The notes under the pieces are model-generated. The model saw only the letters and a list, made by a program, of their open reading frames with translations, was not told where the DNA came from and did not search any database. A stretch of DNA of 14,908 bases from Clostridiales bacterium. GTDB lineage: Bacteria > Bacillota_A > Clostridia > Saccharofermentanales > Saccharofermentanaceae. Both the position numbers and the translations under genes were made by a program. Below are positions 5,966-13,829 of the stretch, in pieces. The DNA lies in assembly GCA_017537905.1 (NCBI GenBank), contig JAFYJX010000033.1, positions 1 through 14,908 of the forward strand. Reading direction: 5' to 3'. Every line of letters begins with the position of its first letter. Position 1 is the first letter of the stretch.

Positions 5966-8404
5966 TTAGCCTCTTTCGTCAAGTACTTTCTGGACTCTGT
6001 CCTGAGCGATGGTTACTACAGCAGCAAGGTCCTTCTGGCCCAAGAAGTATGCCGGCATCTCTTCTACCAGGATGAGATTGATGGAAGCATCCGGAGCGTT
6101 ACACTTGGAACATTTCAGGATGATGTTTTCGAGATCATCAAGATTCTTATTAGATAAAGACATCCTGTCGCTGTATTGGCCAAAGTAATTCTTGCCCTCA
6201 CCGGAGCTGTAAAACTTTACCGCTTCCTCGCCTGCTTTTCTGAATGCAACACGGCTCAGAACGAACTCGTCATTTGATGCAAGAGAATACTGAACGTCAT
6301 CTGACAGGAGGAGCTTTACGAATTCAGCTGCAGCATCCTTGTTAACTGCCTGTGCAGAGACTGCTACTGAAACATGAGGTGTGTATACAGGTCCTCTTCC
6401 GTCAGTTGAAGGAATGCCCAGGATAGCCGTTCCGCCATGGGAGTCTGCAATATTGTAGAAATAGCTTCCGGTACCATAGACTGTAGTAAAGAAAGCTTTA
6501 AGACCCTCGTTGCCGGAAACGTCGCCTTTGAATGTCGTTACGCCGACGGCGATCATGGGGCCTTCTGTTGCGGTGCCGTCGTTCCAGTTAGTTGCTTTTT
6601 GCTGAACATTATTCTTAACAAACTCTGCAAGCTCGGTAAATTCCGGGCATGTAAAGTCAGCCTTACCGTTTGCGATGAACTTTTCGCTCATTGCTGTGAA
6701 GAGTTTTGAGAAATAGAGTGTCTGGCCATATGAAAGCGCATCTTTTCCGTTCAATTCTTCCTTTAAGAACTTCTCATATTCCTTGGTGGTAAAACCGATT
6801 CCGGAAGCGCCTGCATATTTGGCATCAGTATGGATTCCCTCTAATGCGAAGCAAAGAGGCAGCTGATAGAGAGCGCCGTCAACCTTGGCTCCATCCAGGA
6901 TATTTGTAAAATACTTTTCTGAATCGAGTGTTCCTATATACTGGCCGAGATCTACAAGATAGTTCTTGTTGTTGAGCTGGCCGTATTCGCTGCAATCCAT
7001 AAGGATGTCAGGACCTACTCCGTTTAAGAGATCCATGGCAAGCTTATTGCTGAATTTAGCAGCACCGTTAAGATTTGCAGCTTCATAATCGTCGCTGTTT
7101 TCCATGGGACCGGAATAATCAAATCTCTCATCCATGGAGTAACGGCTTGTTACCTCAATGAAGTATTCTTTGTTTTCATTATTGAACTTGTTGATAACAT
7201 CACCGATCTTCTCGTTTACGTATCCGTAAGGAGAGTAAAGCTCCATAACGGTCTTGCCTGCATGGGGGTTCTGTACCTTGGTAAATTCATAGATCATGTA
7301 CGGCATCGGCTTGTAGTTGTAGAAAGGACCGGGATAGCTGCCTTCACCGCAGAGTAAAACTGAATCGCTTGTACAATCACATAACTGAAGATTGGAAAGC
7401 TGGGTTCTGTTCTCTCCGCACCAGCTGAAACTGAATGATATTTCGGATGTCTTCTTAGCCATGTCGATCTTTACTATGCCGGATAATGACTTATAGTAAA
7501 GCGCACCGTCAGAACCGGTGGATAATGAATAAAGATAAGTGGAATCAAGCCAGTCAAAATCCTTGTTATCACGTTCTTTCAGATCGCCTGTCTTAAGATC
7601 AAGTTCATAGAAAGCCTGAGTGCTTTCGACAGCTACAGGAAGAAGTGCCTTATCGCCGCCCAAAGAAAGAACGGCAGATACATCGTAAACGCTCTTTCCC
7701 TGAACCTGTACATCGACTTCCTTTGTGTTTCCGTCAGGAGATTTGATATTAAGTGTGTAGTACTCCTGCTCGCCCCAGTTAACATAAATATCGACCGTAT
7801 AATCGCCTACAGTACATGACCTTACGTATGATTTTGAGTTGGACATGCTGCTGTCAGCATCTTTTGTCTCGATAACTTTTCCTGTAGCAGGATCAATTAC
7901 AGATTCCACAAAGACCATATTGTCGTTCGAAGGATCGTAATGAGCATACTGGGCTATGATCTTTCCGTTTTTATAGCTTGAACTCTGGATATAATCAGAA
8001 TCAGCCATGCTTTCCAGCATGTCTATGGTATTAACTGTCTGCTTGGTCTTTCGGTCAATAACCGTAAAAAGAGCAATGCCGAAATCCTTGTTGCTGTATG
8101 TTGACCAGTCAATGTTCTCAGGTGTCTTATAGTTTCCGTTCGTTAAAACAACGAGGTAGTTCTCGTCACAACCTACAAGTGTAGAATAAGTCGACTGTAC
8201 CTGCTTATTGGGATTATACGCGGGCGTGATCTCTGTCTTGGTGCATTCAAACCAGGGTGAATCAGCTGAGATCTTCTGGCCGCTGTGACTTTCTTCCTCA
8301 GGGCCGGCACCGTTCCCGTTCTTCTTTTTACCGCACGCTGCTACTGAAAGAGCCATTGCGCATACCAGTGCAGCGGATACCATTCTGATAGTGGTCTTTT
8401 TCAT
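5966..8404 (-). CDS. Large lipoprotein, beta-rich domain fused to ABC solute-binding domain (copy 1)
   Basis: An 812-aa lipoprotein with signal peptide 1-23 and lipobox VAAC (Cys-24), so it is anchored outside the membrane. After a Gly/Lys linker come SGQKISADSPWF (41-52) and a beta-rich region to about 378, with propeller-like elements such as VIDPATGKVIE, FYELDLKTG and SGIVKIDM. From HAGKTVMELYSPYG (381-394) to the end it resembles family-1 (MalE-type) solute-binding proteins: KFNNENKEYFIEV, NGVGPDILM, GALYQLPL, AILGIPSTDGRGP and the tail AQDRVQKVLDERG. Ordinary members have about 400-450 aa and lack the N-terminal half. No permease genes are adjacent, so it may feed a distant transporter or serve as a surface sensor. 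AAGGAG lies 8 bases before the start. It has its own upstream element and is separated from copy 2 by a terminator. Confidence 0.88.
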   Translation of the reverse strand: MKKTTIRMVSAALVCAMALSVAACGKKKNGNGAGPEEESHSGQKISADSPWFECTKTEITPAYNPNKQVQSTYSTLVGCDENYLVVLTNGNYKTPENIDWSTYSNKDFGIALFTVIDRKTKQTVNTIDMLESMADSDYIQSSSYKNGKIIAQYAHYDPSNDNMVFVESVIDPATGKVIETKDADSSMSNSKSYVRSCTVGDYTVDIYVNWGEQEYYTLNIKSPDGNTKEVDVQVQGKSVYDVSAVLSLGGDKALLPVAVESTQAFYELDLKTGDLKERDNKDFDWLDSTYLYSLSTGSDGALYYKSLSGIVKIDMAKKTSEISFSFSWCGENRTQLSNLQLCDCTSDSVLLCGEGSYPGPFYNYKPMPYMIYEFTKVQNPHAGKTVMELYSPYGYVNEKIGDVINKFNNENKEYFIEVTSRYSMDERFDYSGPMENSDDYEAANLNGAAKFSNKLAMDLLNGVGPDILMDCSEYGQLNNKNYLVDLGQYIGTLDSEKYFTNILDGAKVDGALYQLPLCFALEGIHTDAKYAGASGIGFTTKEYEKFLKEELNGKDALSYGQTLYFSKLFTAMSEKFIANGKADFTCPEFTELAEFVKNNVQQKATNWNDGTATEGPMIAVGVTTFKGDVSGNEGLKAFFTTVYGTGSYFYNIADSHGGTAILGIPSTDGRGPVYTPHVSVAVSAQAVNKDAAAEFVKLLLSDDVQYSLASNDEFVLSRVAFRKAGEEAVKFYSSGEGKNYFGQYSDRMSLSNKNLDDLENIILKCSKCNAPDASINLILVEEMPAYFLGQKDLAAVVTIAQDRVQKVLDERG

Positions 8405-8471
8405 TCCATTCTCTCCTTTTACCCATTCCGGGATTTGACATAGTGAATTCTAAAACCCCGAAAAATCTAAA

Positions 8472-8504
8472 CAGCATCAATATATAGGCAAAAGTTAGGT
8501 AAAG
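8472..8504 (-). promoter_or_regulatory. Promoter-like element shared with copy 3 (upstream of copy 1)
   Basis: This 33-bp block matches 13748-13780 at 25 of 33 positions without gaps. Read on the minus strand it contains CTTTACCT, then TTTTGCC, an AT-only core holding a candidate -10 (TATATT), and ATTGATGCTG. It ends about 67 bases before the copy 1 start. A good -35 box is missing, which suggests activator dependence or another sigma factor. Confidence 0.6.
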
Positions 8505-8534
8505 TCGTTTCAGTCATATTTCTTTATGGCATAG

Positions 8535-8567
8535 AAAAAGGCTGCTCCGCTTTGGGAAGCAGCCTTT
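8535..8567 (-). terminator. Intrinsic terminator after lipoprotein copy 2
   Basis: On the minus strand the 10-bp perfect stem AAAGGCTGCT / AGCAGCCTTT, with an 11-base loop, runs straight into a T tract (TTTTTCTAT). It begins about 19 bases after the stop of copy 2 and well before the element upstream of copy 1, so the two copies are probably separate transcripts. Confidence 0.9.
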
Positions 8568-8585
8568 GATCATCAGTTCAGAAGG

Positions 8586-11072
8586 TCATCCCCGCCGCTC
8601 GTCCAGCACCTTCTGGGCCCTGTCCTGAGCGATCTTTACGACTGAATCCAGATCCTTCTGTCCCAGGAAATACGGCGGCATCTCCTCTATCAGGATAATG
8701 TCGATCGCAGGGTCGACGTTATTCATTATGGAACAGCTTGAGATGATCTTCTCGACGTCATCAATGTTCTTATCAGACAGCATATATCTCTTATCTTCGG
8801 CAACAGGCACAAAGCGAACATCATCAAACCCGAAAAACTCATAGCCTCCATCGCCGTTATAGTATTCGACAGCAGCTGCCCCTGCTTTTCTGAAGGCATC
8901 ACGGCTAAGTACGAACTTGCCGTCCATGGCATATTTTTCCTGGATGGTCTCAGACATAAGCAGCTTTACGAATTCGCCGCAGGCATCAACATTTAAGGCC
9001 TGAGAAGATACTGCGACAGAGACATTTGGTTCTATCATGGGGCCTCTGCCGTCCGCGGAAGGCATTCCGGCAAAAGCTGTTCCCATGGAGACATCCGGTA
9101 TGAGCTCGATATAAGCCTTAAGTCCTGAACAGCTTGTTAATCGTGCGGTGTGACTGTTCCATTTGACATCAATGACTTTTTGTGACGGGTCCGTTGTTTG
9201 GATCATATCCTCAGAATATTCGTTCCACTTCCTGCCCTTTTCCGGGACATTGTCCCTGACATAATCCGCGAGGATCTTAAATTCCGGTGCAGACAGATCG
9301 ACCTTGCCGTTCTTAATGAACTTATCGCTCATCGCGTTAAAGAGCTTTGCAAAATAATAAGCCTGGCCTACGGTAATGATGTCTTTGCCGTTTAAAGCAT
9401 TCTCGTCTCTTAAGAACTTCTCATATTCTTTGGTGGTAAAACCTGTTCCGGTAGCTCCGACATAATCCTGATTTGTCTGAATGCCGTATAGTTTATAGCA
9501 GATCGGAAGCTGGTAGAGCTTAGCGTCTACCTTGGCACAGTCAATTACATTCGTGAAGTACTTGTCAGGGTCCAGGTTTCCTATGTAAGGCGTCAGGTCA
9601 GCCAGGTAATCTGAATTGTTAAGCTGGCCGTACTGGCTTACATTCATCAGTATGTCCGGACCATCACCGTTTATAATGTCGACCGCAAGTCTGTCGCTTA
9701 ATTCGGAACTGTTGCTTAACTCGATCTTGGCTCTGTCGTCCTCGTTTTGGATGTTGTAGTGCTTGTTAAATTGGGTTCGTTCCAAATCTTCATCTACTTT
9801 GTAAAAGCCGGTCAAATAACTCCTGTCTTCATCGTAACGGTCAGTTACTTCGATATAGTATTTGCCGTTTGTCTCGTTAAACTCCAGGATAGCATCAGAT
9901 ACCACATCGGATGTCTGACCGCCTGCAGAATAGAGCTCTAACATCTGCTTTCCCGCATGAGGATTCTTATCAGCTTTCTTAAGCTCTACCTCATAAACCT
10001 CGAACTGGGTCGACAACGAGAAAACACCGTTTGAACTGGTTTCGCCCAACAGGGTAATGGTATCTCCGTCAATAATGAACCAAGTATGATCAGTCAGAAG
10101 GCTCCTGTTTACGCCGCACCAGCTGTAATCAAAGATCTCGTTGACACTCTTATTCTTATAATCGGTCTCGAAAATGCCGATATTCGAATAATAGAATGCC
10201 CTGTTTTTCTGCATAAATATAGTGCAGCTGTTATTATCCAGCCAGGACATGCTTTCTTCGTCACACTTGGTCAATTTCATCGTTGTAAAATCCAGTTCAA
10301 AAAAAGCGACAACGCCATTGACTTGGATAGGAACCATTGCTTTTGTATCACTCAAGGGATAGAAATAATATGTGTATCCATAGTCTGTTCCATCTTCCTT
10401 GAGCTCGATAGTATTGGCCGAACCGTCAGGAGATGTAATGTCTAATGTGCAATATTCATGCCCTTCTACGTAGAAAACTGTTGTCTTGATAACATAATCG
10501 TTGAAGTTATCAGTATGACAATAAATCATCCCGTTATTGGATTCTATTACCTCACGGGTATCCAATATTTTTCCTGTTTCAGGATCAATATCGTTTTCGT
10601 AAGTGACCAGTTCGTAAGTAGAACTGTTAAATGAAGAATATTCTACAGTGATCACACCATTTGCATAGCTGGCACCATAAGGCTGATCGCTCTTTTTATT
10701 CCCTTCTGCGAGATCGAACTGGCTTTTCACTTTTTGGGTGTGTCTGTCAAATATGGTGACATATTCGATCCAACGTCCCGGCGCTTCGAACGGCCCTGTC
10801 TGTTTTCCCTTGTACCGCCCGCGTGTTTCAATAACTATCGTATCGTCATTGCAATCTAAAAAGAAATTATCAATATACTCTACCGGGTCCTCGAAAACCA
10901 AGCCCGGATCATACTTCTTGACCGTGCTCTCGAACCACGGTGAGTCTTCAGAGATCTTCTGGCCGCTTCTTGATTTTGAGTCCTTGCTCCTGCCTTTTTT
11001 GCACGATACGACAGGCAGCAGCATAGAGGCCGTAAGAACTGCCGCTATTACCTTTTTATGGAAACCCTTCAT
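8586..11072 (-). CDS. Large lipoprotein, beta-rich domain fused to ABC solute-binding domain (copy 2)
   Basis: An 828-aa paralogue with signal peptide 1-23 and lipobox VVSC (Cys-24). SGQKISEDSPWF lies at 36-47 and the beta-rich region runs to about 368 (DIDPETGKILD, FFELDFTTMKL, IGIFETDY). The solute-binding domain starts at HAGKQMLELYSAGG (372-385) and keeps EFNETNGKYYIEV, NGDGPDILM, AKLYQLPI, MPSADGRGP and the tail AQDRAQKVLDERR. It differs from copies 1 and 3 by an enlarged segment at about 415-455, by lacking their VGVTTFKGD stretch, and by the signatures LADYVRDN and AVEYYNG that it shares with copy 4. GAGGAG lies 7 bases before the ATG. The promoter is uncertain: a TATAAT at 11166-11161 (minus) has no clear -35. 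The ligand is unknown. Confidence 0.88.
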   Translation of the reverse strand: MKGFHKKVIAAVLTASMLLPVVSCKKGRSKDSKSRSGQKISEDSPWFESTVKKYDPGLVFEDPVEYIDNFFLDCNDDTIVIETRGRYKGKQTGPFEAPGRWIEYVTIFDRHTQKVKSQFDLAEGNKKSDQPYGASYANGVITVEYSSFNSSTYELVTYENDIDPETGKILDTREVIESNNGMIYCHTDNFNDYVIKTTVFYVEGHEYCTLDITSPDGSANTIELKEDGTDYGYTYYFYPLSDTKAMVPIQVNGVVAFFELDFTTMKLTKCDEESMSWLDNNSCTIFMQKNRAFYYSNIGIFETDYKNKSVNEIFDYSWCGVNRSLLTDHTWFIIDGDTITLLGETSSNGVFSLSTQFEVYEVELKKADKNPHAGKQMLELYSAGGQTSDVVSDAILEFNETNGKYYIEVTDRYDEDRSYLTGFYKVDEDLERTQFNKHYNIQNEDDRAKIELSNSSELSDRLAVDIINGDGPDILMNVSQYGQLNNSDYLADLTPYIGNLDPDKYFTNVIDCAKVDAKLYQLPICYKLYGIQTNQDYVGATGTGFTTKEYEKFLRDENALNGKDIITVGQAYYFAKLFNAMSDKFIKNGKVDLSAPEFKILADYVRDNVPEKGRKWNEYSEDMIQTTDPSQKVIDVKWNSHTARLTSCSGLKAYIELIPDVSMGTAFAGMPSADGRGPMIEPNVSVAVSSQALNVDACGEFVKLLMSETIQEKYAMDGKFVLSRDAFRKAGAAAVEYYNGDGGYEFFGFDDVRFVPVAEDKRYMLSDKNIDDVEKIISSCSIMNNVDPAIDIILIEEMPPYFLGQKDLDSVVKIAQDRAQKVLDERRG

Positions 11073-11119
11073 CTGATTACTCCTCTCCTATAATTCCCCA
11101 ATTACTTTCTTCTATAACC

Positions 11120-11151
11120 AAAGGACAACGCTAACTTCAGCGTTGTCCTTT
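11120..11151 (-). terminator. Strong hairpin between copy 3 and copy 2 (terminator or leader stem)
   Basis: A perfect 13-bp stem, AAAGGACAACGCT / AGCGTTGTCCTTT, with a 6-base loop, lies 56 bases after the copy 3 stop and 48 bases before the copy 2 start. The T tract is poor on the minus strand (CCTTTGGTTATAG), so termination may be partial. If the TATAAT at 11161-11166 is used, this stem would sit at the very 5' end of the copy 2 mRNA. Nearby, ATTCTGA (11169-11175) and TCAGAAT (11197-11203) form a further 7-bp inverted repeat. Confidence 0.65.
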
Positions 11152-11206
11152 ATGTCTGTCATTATAGGATTCTGATGTGTAATCTCTATGAATGTTTCAG
11201 AATTAT

Positions 11207-13678
11207 TTATCCTCTTTCAGCCAATACTTTCTGGGCTCTGTCCTGAGCGATCGTAATGACCGCATTGAGATCCTTCTGGCCGCTGAAGTATGCAGGCATT
11301 TCTTCTACAAGTATCATGTTGATGGAAGCATCTGCCGAATTCATACGGGAAATGCTTAAGATGATCTTCTCGAAATCATCAACATTCTTATCAGAGAACG
11401 TAATCTGGTTCTTTGCCTGCTCATCGGCTTCGGGGTAAGAATTGTAATAAATTATATTCTCCGTACCGTGTTCGTTATAGTATTTGATGGTCTCTTTCGA
11501 AGCCTCTCTGAATGCCTTGCGGTTTAAGACAAGAGTATCACTCTTGGCGATCGACAGCTGAACATCATCAGACATGAGCATCTTAACAAACTCTCCGCAG
11601 GCATCTGCGTTCTTTGACTGAGCGGATACTGCAACTGAGAAATCTGTCTCGAGCAAAGGTCCGCGGCCGTCAGTCGAAGGAATTCCCAAAATAGCCGAAG
11701 CTCCCTTAAACTGACCCACCAGCGAAAAGTATCCTCCGAGGCCGTAAATGGAAGTATATGCGGCAACGTTGTTGTTTACGGGAGTGTCACCCTTGAACGT
11801 AGTAACTCCCACAGCTATTCCGGTGTAGGCATCATCAGAATTGGTGTCATACATTTCCTGCCAGCTCTTAGCCTTCTCAGGTACGTTGTTCTTTACGAAT
11901 TCTGCAAGCTCTGCAAATTCCGGACTTGTGAAATCAACCTTTCCGTCAACAAGGAACTTGTCGCTCATGGCGGTGAAAAGCTTTGTGAAATAGATTGCCT
12001 GTCCGTAATTGATAGTATCCTGGCCGTTCAGAGTATCCTTAAGGAACTTCTCATATTCGGCTGTTGTAAATCCTACTCCTGACGCTCCGGCATACTTCGA
12101 ATCAGTAAAAATGCCCGATACCATGAAACTGAGCGGAAGCTGATAAAGCTTGCCGTCTGTCTCAGCGGCCTTGATAACATTTGTAAAGTACTTATCGGAA
12201 TCTAACTGTCCTACATACTTGTTCAGGTCAACCAGATAGTTTGAATTATTGAGCTGGCCGTAAGAACTTACATTGAGAAGGATATCCGGGCCTTCGCCGT
12301 TCATGATGTCCATGGCAAGCTCGTTGCTCATGACCGCATTGGCCTTAAGGTTGGCATTCTGGTAATCGTCATCACTGTAGATCTGCGAATAATCGATAGC
12401 GTCATCCACATCAGAATAGCGGTCATATACCTCAAGGAAGTAACCGCTGTTATTTGCATTGTACTCAGCAATGGCATCAGCGATATTCTCTTCAACATAT
12501 CCCCAAGGAGCATAGACCTCCAGGATAGTCTTGCCTGCATGAGGATTTGTGGCAGCGCGTGTAAGTGTGATCACGAAAAATTCCTGCACAGAACCGTAGG
12601 AATACTTTTCGCCGCTTAAGACAAAGCAATCATCTGAAGCCTCAATAAGCTGGCAGTAACCAAGTCTGCTTCTGCTTATAGCGCACCAGCTGTCATTAAA
12701 GATCTCTTCCATCGTCTTCTTATTAGCGTCGATCTTTGCGATGCCTGTGGAAGTAGCAGAATATAATACGCCACTTTCCTTGCCCGGTATTGTAATGCCG
12801 ATATTGTTGAGATCGAGCCATTCATAGTTCTTGGCATCAACGGAAGTTACTTTGCCTGAATTAAGATCGATCTCGAAAAAGAGCTTGTCTCCGTCTGTGG
12901 TTGCAGGAACGAGGAACTTGTCATCACCAAGCTGCAAAACGATGGGAATATCGTAAATGTCTTTATCTGCTGACTTAATGGCAAATTCCTGGGTGTCACC
13001 GTCACCTTTGGTTATATAAACGTTATATGAGCACTTTTGTCCTTCTTCATAGTTCATTGCCGTGCAGACAGTATAAATGCCGAACTCAAATGTGCGGTCG
13101 TACGAACGGTAGTCCTCGTCGGCGATCTGTTCTTTTTTATCTGCAACATTTCCGGTTGCCGGATCGAAATACGTATCGATGTACTTCATCTGATATGTTT
13201 TGTCATCATATTCTGAAGCATGAGCCATGACCTTGCCGTCAATCAGGCTGACTCTCTCGATATAACCGGTTCTGGCAAGGGTCGGGGTCAGATCGATATT
13301 AGTAATGGTCTCGTTCGTTTTCCTGTCCATAACGGAAACGATATTGATCATATAATCGCTGTAATTGATCGAATCCCAGTCGACATTATCACCTGTCGGG
13401 AACTTATAGTTTCCGCTCGTGTAAATGACGATATATTTATCGTCAATACCTGCCAGCTGCTGGTTGGTGGATTCTACAGTCTTCCCTTTTTTCTCTTCGA
13501 TCTCGGGAGCCTTTATAGTTACGAGCTCTCCATCAAACCACGGGGAATCTGCAGTGATCTTCTGACCGCTTTTGCTCTTCTCTCTTGCCTTGCTGCCCTT
13601 CTTATTGCAGGCTGCAACAGGCAGAACTATTGATGCTGCCAATACTAAAGACAGGATCTTAACAGGAATTTTCTTCAT
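11207..13678 (-). CDS. Large lipoprotein, beta-rich domain fused to ABC solute-binding domain (copy 3)
   Basis: An 823-aa paralogue. The start at 13678 is preferred over an upstream in-frame ATG at 13756: it gives a clean lipoprotein signal (MKKIPVKILS to VAAC, Cys-24) aligned with the other copies, and AAGGAG lies 7 bases away. SGQKITADSPWF is at 37-48, and the beta-rich region runs to about 377 (YFDPATGNVAD, FFEIDLNSGKV, TGIAKIDA). The solute-binding domain begins at HAGKTILEVYAPWGY (380-394) and holds NGEGPDIL, GKLYQLPL, VGVTTFKGD, AILGIPSTDGRGP and the tail AQDRAQKVLAERG. It is closest to copy 1 (shared NYKxP, LAEFVKNNV, VGVTTFKGD). No transporter partner is adjacent. It likely binds a sugar or similar solute at the cell surface. 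Confidence 0.88.
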   Translation of the reverse strand: MKKIPVKILSLVLAASIVLPVAACNKKGSKAREKSKSGQKITADSPWFDGELVTIKAPEIEEKKGKTVESTNQQLAGIDDKYIVIYTSGNYKFPTGDNVDWDSINYSDYMINIVSVMDRKTNETITNIDLTPTLARTGYIERVSLIDGKVMAHASEYDDKTYQMKYIDTYFDPATGNVADKKEQIADEDYRSYDRTFEFGIYTVCTAMNYEEGQKCSYNVYITKGDGDTQEFAIKSADKDIYDIPIVLQLGDDKFLVPATTDGDKLFFEIDLNSGKVTSVDAKNYEWLDLNNIGITIPGKESGVLYSATSTGIAKIDANKKTMEEIFNDSWCAISRSRLGYCQLIEASDDCFVLSGEKYSYGSVQEFFVITLTRAATNPHAGKTILEVYAPWGYVEENIADAIAEYNANNSGYFLEVYDRYSDVDDAIDYSQIYSDDDYQNANLKANAVMSNELAMDIMNGEGPDILLNVSSYGQLNNSNYLVDLNKYVGQLDSDKYFTNVIKAAETDGKLYQLPLSFMVSGIFTDSKYAGASGVGFTTAEYEKFLKDTLNGQDTINYGQAIYFTKLFTAMSDKFLVDGKVDFTSPEFAELAEFVKNNVPEKAKSWQEMYDTNSDDAYTGIAVGVTTFKGDTPVNNNVAAYTSIYGLGGYFSLVGQFKGASAILGIPSTDGRGPLLETDFSVAVSAQSKNADACGEFVKMLMSDDVQLSIAKSDTLVLNRKAFREASKETIKYYNEHGTENIIYYNSYPEADEQAKNQITFSDKNVDDFEKIILSISRMNSADASINMILVEEMPAYFSGQKDLNAVITIAQDRAQKVLAERG

Positions 13679-13685
13679 ATACGCT

Positions 13686-13691
13686 CTCCTT
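13686..13691 (-). promoter_or_regulatory. Ribosome binding site deciding the start of copy 3
   Basis: AAGGAG on the minus strand lies 7 bases before the ATG at 13678. The alternative upstream ATG at 13756 has no such site, would add 26 residues in front of the signal peptide, and lies inside the predicted promoter region. Confidence 0.85.
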
Positions 13692-13721
13692 CTATCCCTG
13701 ATAATTGAATTAAACATTTTT

Positions 13722-13748
13722 GATTGTATGACCCGATAATATACAATC
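13722..13748 (-). repeat. Perfect 8-bp inverted repeat at the predicted start of the copy 3 leader
   Basis: GATTGTAT and ATACAATC flank an 11-base spacer. With the -10 box at 13761-13756 the transcript would start near 13749, so this repeat occupies roughly +1 to +27. It could be an operator overlapping the start site or a 5' stem in the mRNA. Confidence 0.5.
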
Positions 13749-13780
13749 AGCATCAATTATAAGGCAAATTTGAGGGAAAG
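13748..13780 (-). promoter_or_regulatory. Promoter-like element shared with copy 1 (upstream of copy 3)
   Basis: This is the counterpart of the block at 8472-8504, identical at 25 of 33 positions. On the minus strand it contains CTTTCCCT, TTTGCC, a perfect TATAAT (13761-13756) and ATTGATGCTG. No acceptable -35 lies 16-18 bases upstream of the TATAAT. It lies 69 bases before the copy 3 ATG. Confidence 0.65.
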
Positions 13781-13829
13781 CGGATATCAATAGCGTTACA
13801 TCACCGTTTTAAAAAAGAATCCTTATCGT

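Noticed and set aside
13220..13633. Plus-strand open frame of 137 codons opposite copy 3, and a similar one at 10086-10445 opposite copy 2
   Set aside because: Both lie wholly antisense to well-supported genes, with no ribosome site or recognisable protein features.
13679..13756. Upstream in-frame start for lipoprotein copy 3, adding 26 residues
   Set aside because: The extension is not hydrophobic-signal-like, overlaps the predicted promoter and inverted repeat, and the internal ATG has the ribosome site and an aligned signal peptide.
13781..13829. Terminator after copy 4
   Set aside because: Only a T6 run and a 3-bp AAG/CTT stem are present on the minus strand; no stable hairpin was found.
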